A stretch of 64,000 bases of DNA from Candidatus Fermentithermobacillus carboniphilus (GTDB lineage Bacteria > Bacillota > Sulfobacillia > Fermentithermobacillales > Fermentithermobacillaceae). The notes under the pieces were generated by a model, which saw only the letters and a list, made by a program, of their open reading frames with translations, did not search any database and was not told where the DNA came from. Positions 59,514 through 64,000 of the stretch are shown here, piece by piece. Location: contig CP062796.1 of assembly GCA_018208355.1 (NCBI GenBank), positions 1,830,494 through 1,894,493 on the forward strand, in the 5' to 3' direction. Each line of letters starts with the position of its first letter. Within the stretch, counting starts at the first letter, position 1. The position numbers were made by a program, and so were the translations under genes.

Positions 59514-60863
59514 CTAGAACCCGCCGCAAAGACCGCAGCTGGCACACGACGGGTTCGATATGATGTATACCGCTCTCTGATTGAGAAGCTGGTCGCAGTT
59601 AGCGTTCCTTATCAATCGCAGCGGCATCCAGACGCCGAGGAGCAGAGTACTGGCTCCCATGATCCCGGCTAAAATCAACGAAGAGGGATAGGCAAAGGTC
59701 CCGAAAATGCGGTTTGATGACGCGGTGCCGGCGATAAGCCCAACGAATATGCCGGGGATACCCAGGTACATCGCTTCAACAAGCATCATGTTCCGGAGAT
59801 CCTTGGCGGTTCCTCCGAGAACTCTTAAGATTCCCAGGGCGCGCTTGCGCCCCAGAAAAGATACTGTCAAGACGCATGCGATGGCGATGGAACTTCCCAG
59901 CAACACTCCGAAAGAGACCAGTTGAAAGACTCCGAAACACCGTCGGGCTTCACGTTCCAAAATGGTCTTACCTGAAAGAGGGGTTATGACTTTCGTACCC
60001 GGATATGTCTCGGAGAGCCGTTCTATGTTCCTGAAAAGCATCTCTTTTTCCTCGCGCGTGAGAGTTTTCGTCCCGCTGCCGAGGATGAACTGCACGCCTT
60101 CTCTTGTCCCGGGCACGCCGTCGAGTGAACCGGGGCTGACTAGAGCCCAACCCCACAACGCTTTCGGCCATGAAGTGCCTCCTGGATCAGTTTTTTCACG
60201 CGCGATGGGGTGGACCTCGACCGAAGACCATTCCAGCCTGTGCTGGGGAAAGGCTTCTGTCCAGGCAATAAGCGATCTTGCGTCTCCATCCGAATGTGTC
60301 TTCTGGAGAAACATTTCGGCTTGTACTTCAAAAAGAAGAGAGATGGTGCCCGGGGGAAGGTCTTTGCCTATATCCATCACGGTAAGTGGTCCCAGATTGG
60401 AGTCGAACTCGCCTACCCGAAAAGTTTCTACGGAGACGCTCTTCCCGAAAGCGTTCTTACGCTTCAAAAACGCCTGGAGACTATCGTGGTCGGGAAAGAT
60501 GGCCAGGGCGTCAAAGGGAAGTTTCGTCTCGAGGACCTGTGCTGACAGGATCCTGACGTTCTCACTTATCAAAGCGGTGATCACGAGCGACACGGCCACG
60601 GTGAGAGCCACCGATAGGGTTACGAAAAGGGCTAAAAGGGGCTTTTGCCTGATCCGGCGAATGGCGAACAGATGGTACACCGGAAAGAGGCTTCTGGCAG
60701 GCACCTCGGGCAGCAATGTCTGCTTGCGGGGAGGGTTCTTCCTCAAGAGATTCTCCGGTTCCGGGCAGCGACGCAATACCTCGGCGCGATAACCGGTCAG
60801 GGTGTTCGTCCCGAACGCGACTTTTGTCTTTTGATTCAAGTTCCCGTCAGATAGGGGCCCCAC
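59514..60863 (-). CDS. FtsX-like ABC permease with CxxCxxC tail
   Basis: A 449-residue membrane protein: a cytoplasmic N-terminal stretch of about 70 residues, one helix (about 80-105), a large extracellular domain (about 110-330) and three C-terminal helices with RKRALGILRVLGGTAKDLRNMMLVEAMYLGIPG, the FtsX/MacB permease pattern. GTG 60863 behind AAAGGAG is preferred over ATG 60893. The protein ends with a cysteine-rich tail, NPSCASCGLCGGF, which is unusual for the family. It pairs with the ATPase and the second permease upstream. Confidence 0.82.
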   Translation of the reverse strand: MGPLSDGNLNQKTKVAFGTNTLTGYRAEVLRRCPEPENLLRKNPPRKQTLLPEVPARSLFPVYHLFAIRRIRQKPLLALFVTLSVALTVAVSLVITALISENVRILSAQVLETKLPFDALAIFPDHDSLQAFLKRKNAFGKSVSVETFRVGEFDSNLGPLTVMDIGKDLPPGTISLLFEVQAEMFLQKTHSDGDARSLIAWTEAFPQHRLEWSSVEVHPIAREKTDPGGTSWPKALWGWALVSPGSLDGVPGTREGVQFILGSGTKTLTREEKEMLFRNIERLSETYPGTKVITPLSGKTILEREARRCFGVFQLVSFGVLLGSSIAIACVLTVSFLGRKRALGILRVLGGTAKDLRNMMLVEAMYLGIPGIFVGLIAGTASSNRIFGTFAYPSSLILAGIMGASTLLLGVWMPLRLIRNANCDQLLNQRAVYIISNPSCASCGLCGGF

Positions 60864-61557
60864 TGCGGTCGCTCCTTTCCCTGATCTCGCCATCTACCAG
60901 ATGGATTGTCAGGTCGGCGTATTCCATGAAATTCCTGTCATGGGTGGCGATGATGAATGTCTGTCCCTCTTCTTTATTGAACTTCGAGAACAGTTGCATA
61001 ATCTCTTTTGAACGGACCGAGTCCAGGTTTCCGGTGGGTTCGTCAGCCAGGACCACCGCCGGGCGGTTCGCGAGAGCCCGGGCGATAGCCACTCTCTGTT
61101 GCTCGCCCCCGCTGAGTTCCGAAGGGTAATGATTTTTTCTCTCCTGGAGTCCAACGGCATCAAGCAGGTAGGCGGTTCTCTCTCGGATTTCTTTGTCGCC
61201 GTAGCCGGCGAGCCTCATCGGGAATCCTATGTTCTCCAGGGCAGTGAGCTCGGGCAGGAGGTTGAAGAATTGAAATACCATGCCGATCTCTTTGCGCCTC
61301 AGGATTGCCAGGTCGTCTTCGGAAAGGCGTGAGTATTTCCTTCCCCTGAGGATGACCTCTCCATATGTTGCCCTATCGATCCCGCCCAGGATGTTGAGAA
61401 GGGTGCTTTTTCCCGATCCGGAAGGCCCCATCACGACCACGAATTGCCCCTGCCGGATTTCGAGTTCCACATTTTTCAGGGCAAAGAGGCCGTCTCCAAC
61501 GGGATAAAATTTGGTAAGTTCATGGCAGCTCAGAATAGGACCTTGCCAGTTACTCAC
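60847..61557 (-). CDS. ABC transporter ATP-binding protein (LolD/MacB type)
   Basis: A 236-residue ATPase. It has Walker A GPSGSGKST (about 45-53), a Q loop in GMVFQFFNLLPELTALEN, the signature LSGGEQQRVAIARAL and Walker B VVLADEPTGNLDS. This subtype drives mechanotransmission-type permeases rather than import. GTG start overlapping the upstream permease stop, so the permease, ATPase and second permease are co-translated. Confidence 0.94.
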   Translation of the reverse strand: MSNWQGPILSCHELTKFYPVGDGLFALKNVELEIRQGQFVVVMGPSGSGKSTLLNILGGIDRATYGEVILRGRKYSRLSEDDLAILRRKEIGMVFQFFNLLPELTALENIGFPMRLAGYGDKEIRERTAYLLDAVGLQERKNHYPSELSGGEQQRVAIARALANRPAVVLADEPTGNLDSVRSKEIMQLFSKFNKEEGQTFIIATHDRNFMEYADLTIHLVDGEIRERSDRSGAPI

Positions 61558-63004
61558 GGTTAAGCACCTCCGAGCACGGCGTCTTTGACGCCCAAAAACC
61601 TATAAGTAAACCCATGAACCCCGATATGGCCACGGATATTCCCAGGGTCGTGGCCAGGTCAAAGATGCACTGGTGCATCCACTCCTTCCAGGTCATGTCC
61701 GAGCCGAGGAGGACTAGAAGGTATAGGAATTTCCCGGCCAGAAACCCCGACATTGTGCCGGTTACGGTGATGTAGACCACAAGGGACAAAGCGTAAGTTA
61801 CGATATTCCGTGAAGTAGCTCCGACCACCCGCAAAAGACCAATTTTCCTCCGCTGCTGGGCGAGGAGCACATATATGTTCCCGGTGACCACTATTCCCGA
61901 AAGCGCGAGCACGAGCCAGATAACCAAGCGCTGGACGTCGGGAGGTATCATTATCTGGTTACGCCCGGATGCCCTTGCCGAGAGGAGGTCCGGGATGGAA
62001 AACACTCCGTAGTCGGGGCCGAGCCTTTCTTGAATTAGCCTAGCGGTTTCCTTGAGTTTAGACATCCTGGTAACGGTAATGGCTATCTGGTAAGCGGGGA
62101 ACGAGGCCCCGGGGCCTTTGCCCGATACATCTCTCAAAATGATCTCGAAGGTTTCGTCCGGTACGATCACCTCGGGCCGTTCCCAATACACGGGCATGAC
62201 CGCTACGCCGCCGGGTGATGTGGCAGCGGCCTCGGGGTTCGATACTTCACCTACCTGGATCTGGTAACCGCCGACCGCGGTGAACTCGTAAGTTTTTCCG
62301 GTATCCCAGGATATCACCGTCTGCGGGAGGGCCTCTGAGCCGCTTCCGGGCGGTCCTTGCGTGTACACCAGCGAGACTTCAGGCACGCGGATCTCCAGCT
62401 GTGAATCAGGTTCAATCTCTTCGAATGGCTCTACCTGTACGGGAACGAGCGCCCTGAATTTTCCTTCGTCGTTCTGTTCGAGAGTTCGTCCCGTCGTCAC
62501 GTACGGCGCGATGCTGTATCCCTTCCCGGGGGATATTTTCAGCCCTCTCAGGATAGCTGGAACCTCCCGCTGACCGGTTCGGACAAGACACGGAAGGCTT
62601 CTGTACACGCTTATCTGGGCAATCTCCGGGATGTCCTGGAGTCTATCGATTACTTCCTCGGGGAACATGCCCCTCCAGCCTTTGGAGACCCGGGGCGAAA
62701 GATACCCTTTCTCAGGCAGTTCAGGGAAGAAATAGAGGATATGGGATTGCCAGTCTCTCCCGGGCCAGTCTCGCCAGACGTACTGTGTCGCCTTACTAGA
62801 GGAAAGCGAAACGTGTCCCGGAAAAACCAGTATATCGCCGCCTGTGAATGATCGTTCGGGTAGAGCGTAACCTGTTGCGTATCCTTCCGGCATGAATCTG
62901 AGGAGCACTACTACGAAAGCGGCGAATGCGGCTGCCAGCGTTGCTACTATCGTCCTCGACGAGTTCCTCTTGGTCTCTATTATTGCCAGGCGCAAGAAGT
63001 CCAA
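61550..63004 (-). CDS. FtsX-like ABC permease
   Basis: A 484-residue membrane protein with one N-terminal helix (about 15-40), a large extracellular domain of about 310 residues, and three C-terminal helices (about 355-380, 400-430, 445-475) including QQRRKIGLLRVVGATSRNIVTYAL. TTG 63004 behind AAAGGTGATG. It is the first gene of the five-gene operon running down to 56220. The extracellular domain has no motif I know. Confidence 0.85.
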   Translation of the reverse strand: MDFLRLAIIETKRNSSRTIVATLAAAFAAFVVVLLRFMPEGYATGYALPERSFTGGDILVFPGHVSLSSSKATQYVWRDWPGRDWQSHILYFFPELPEKGYLSPRVSKGWRGMFPEEVIDRLQDIPEIAQISVYRSLPCLVRTGQREVPAILRGLKISPGKGYSIAPYVTTGRTLEQNDEGKFRALVPVQVEPFEEIEPDSQLEIRVPEVSLVYTQGPPGSGSEALPQTVISWDTGKTYEFTAVGGYQIQVGEVSNPEAAATSPGGVAVMPVYWERPEVIVPDETFEIILRDVSGKGPGASFPAYQIAITVTRMSKLKETARLIQERLGPDYGVFSIPDLLSARASGRNQIMIPPDVQRLVIWLVLALSGIVVTGNIYVLLAQQRRKIGLLRVVGATSRNIVTYALSLVVYITVTGTMSGFLAGKFLYLLVLLGSDMTWKEWMHQCIFDLATTLGISVAISGFMGLLIGFWASKTPCSEVLNRE

Positions 63005-63278
63005 GTGTCATCACCTTTTTTGGATTACGGCTTGGGCCGTAGTATATCTCTATGGACTTTGCGAGGTATCCTGCAATTCCGAGAACGTCTCCCGCGGCTG
63101 GCCTGCGACTCCCGAAATGCCGCGGGTATTACGCCTATCGGACAAAATTTCTGTGTCGAGAGGAGATTTCCCTCCAAGGGTGCGGAATGAGCACACGATC
63201 CTTGACCGGTTAGATTCTCTCAGGTGTAGGCAAGTTTTAGTGGGTCCCGGGAAAACCGGGAATGGGGAGTTGTCGCTC
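63005..63278. other. Non-coding spacer before the ABC/MutL operon
   Basis: About 270 bases between the terminator of the GntR gene and the first permease gene. It should hold the promoter of the - strand operon; I could not pick a convincing -35/-10 pair. A small hairpin (TCCCGG GAAAA CCGGGA, about 63245-63261) is the only structure seen. Confidence 0.3.
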
Positions 63279-63310
63279 AAAAAAGACCGCCGCCCTGTGC
63301 GTGCGGCGGC
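63279..63310 (-). terminator. Intrinsic terminator of the GntR gene
   Basis: On the - strand CCGCCGC and GCGGCGG pair around an 8- to 9-base loop and are followed by TCTTTTTT. It lies about 30 bases after the regulator stop. Confidence 0.85.
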
Positions 63311-63341
63311 AAGAGAGATTTCATCGCGTTCTCGGGGTAAT

Positions 63342-64000
63342 TCACGCTCCTTGTTTTCCCGCCGGATACTCGCCCGTTCCCTGCTGTCTCAGAACCGAAG
63401 TGACGATTTCTCTGGCATTGGAAGCGTGCTGGCGCAAAAGGGTTTCTGCTTCTTCCGGGTTGTTGTCCTTCAACGCGTTCAGGATCCGTGCATGTTCTTC
63501 TGCGGCGGCCCTGGGCCTTCCCGGCTGAGACATGGATATTCTCCTGTAGGTTGATATTTGTCCGAGAACCACGTTGAGGAGCTCGGTGAGCCGGGGGCTT
63601 TTCGCTGCTTCGAGGATAATTGAGTGGAAGACGCCGTTAAGTCTGATGGCCTCTTCCTGGTCGTTTCTCTCAGCGGCTTCAAGGCTGGCTTTGACAACGT
63701 CTTCAAGCTTCTTGATCTCGTTTTCCGTTATCCTTTGCGCGGCAAGGGCTCCAGCCAGGCCCTCCAGGACCTCCCTGAGGAGGAAAACTTCTTCTACGTC
63801 CTTGAGGCTGAGGGACTCAACGAGGACGCCCCTTCTTGGCAGCACCGTAACTAGCCCTTCGCGGGATAGCCGCAAAAGGGCCTCTCTCACGGGCGTCCTT
63901 GAAACCTTGAGCCGTTCCGCAAGTTCGTTTTCCACGAGGCGAGTCCCCGGCGGGAAGACTCCCTCGGTGATAGCTTGCTTTATCTTTGCGTAAACCTTAT
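63342..64000 (-). CDS. GntR/FCD-family transcriptional regulator, 5' truncated
   Basis: The frame is open to the right edge, so the first residues are missing. The visible part starts in the winged helix (KVYAKIKQAITEGVFPPGTRL, then ENELAERLKVSRTPVREALLRLSREGLV) and continues with an FCD domain (FLLREVLEGLAGALAAQ, FHSIILEAAKSP, EEHARILNAL). The histidines and acids of the FCD metal site appear present. The target is unknown; it is separated from the ABC/MutL operon by its own terminator. Confidence 0.92.
   Translation of the reverse strand, partial: KVYAKIKQAITEGVFPPGTRLVENELAERLKVSRTPVREALLRLSREGLVTVLPRRGVLVESLSLKDVEEVFLLREVLEGLAGALAAQRITENEIKKLEDVVKASLEAAERNDQEEAIRLNGVFHSIILEAAKSPRLTELLNVVLGQISTYRRISMSQPGRPRAAAEEHARILNALKDNNPEEAETLLRQHASNAREIVTSVLRQQGTGEYPAGKQGA

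Overview
The window reads as chromosome of an anaerobic, probably thermophilic member of the Bacillota. The evidence is S-layer-homology (SLH) proteins, Gram-positive-style Tad and type IV pilus operons without outer-membrane secretins, HPr with the regulatory Ser46, a LevR-type PTS activator, AGGAGG ribosome binding sites with many TTG and GTG starts, and a tungsten/molybdenum aldehyde:ferredoxin oxidoreductase. GC content looks moderate to high. No rRNA, tRNA, CRISPR array, insertion sequence or phage gene was recognised.

Layout. (1) 1-10.96 kb, + strand: a CitA/CitB-type two-component system (sensor cut by the window edge), a CitS-family 2-hydroxycarboxylate transporter interrupted by a one-base slip in a G run, a complete citrate-lyase-type system (citD, citE, citF, citC and a fused citX-citG), then a two-subunit aconitase/isopropylmalate-dehydratase-type hydro-lyase. 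(2) 11.1-13.15 kb, - strand: an SLH protein and a condensed relic of an RND efflux pump. (3) 13.3-22.5 kb, + strand: a Tad/Flp pilus operon (Flp pilin, TadV, TadE, TadG-like, CpaB, TadZ, TadA, TadB, TadC, DUF192), preceded by a possible attenuator and two operator-like repeats. (4) 22.3-29 kb: an MFS exporter, a class II aldolase-family enzyme, and a FadR-type regulator with AtuA-family and DUF4387 proteins and a DctM-like permease. (5) 29.2-39 kb, - strand: a type IV pilus operon (pilT, pilB, pilC, pilin and pseudopilins, pilM, pilN, pilO, pilD). Divergent from it is a NIF3/YqfO-like protein whose metal-binding motifs are all replaced. (6) 40.4-41.8 kb, - strand: a second SLH protein. (7) 42.3-55.3 kb, + strand: HPr, Enzyme I, a LevR-type sigma-54 activator, a clear -24/-12 promoter, mannose-family PTS IIA/IIB/IIC/IID, a zinc dehydrogenase, a class II ketose-bisphosphate aldolase, an aldehyde:ferredoxin oxidoreductase and GlpX. 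(8) 55.4-56.1 kb, - strand: an AbrB/PIN toxin-antitoxin pair. (9) 56.2-63 kb, - strand: two FtsX-type permeases with their ATPase, a MutL (GlmL)-family protein without glutamate mutase, and an unrecognised barrel-sandwich/KOW protein. (10) A GntR/FCD regulator cut by the right edge.

How the parts work together. Region 1 takes up and cleaves a citrate-like hydroxyacid; the paired hydro-lyase leaves open that the substrate is citramalate (mesaconate pathway) rather than citrate. Region 7 is a self-contained PTS sugar or polyol pathway in which the general proteins EI and HPr sit beside the sugar-specific activator, followed by oxidation, aldol cleavage and probably ferredoxin-linked aldehyde oxidation. 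Regions 3 and 5 encode two separate surface filaments, each with its own prepilin peptidase. Family assignments come from reading motifs in the translations; no database search was run.
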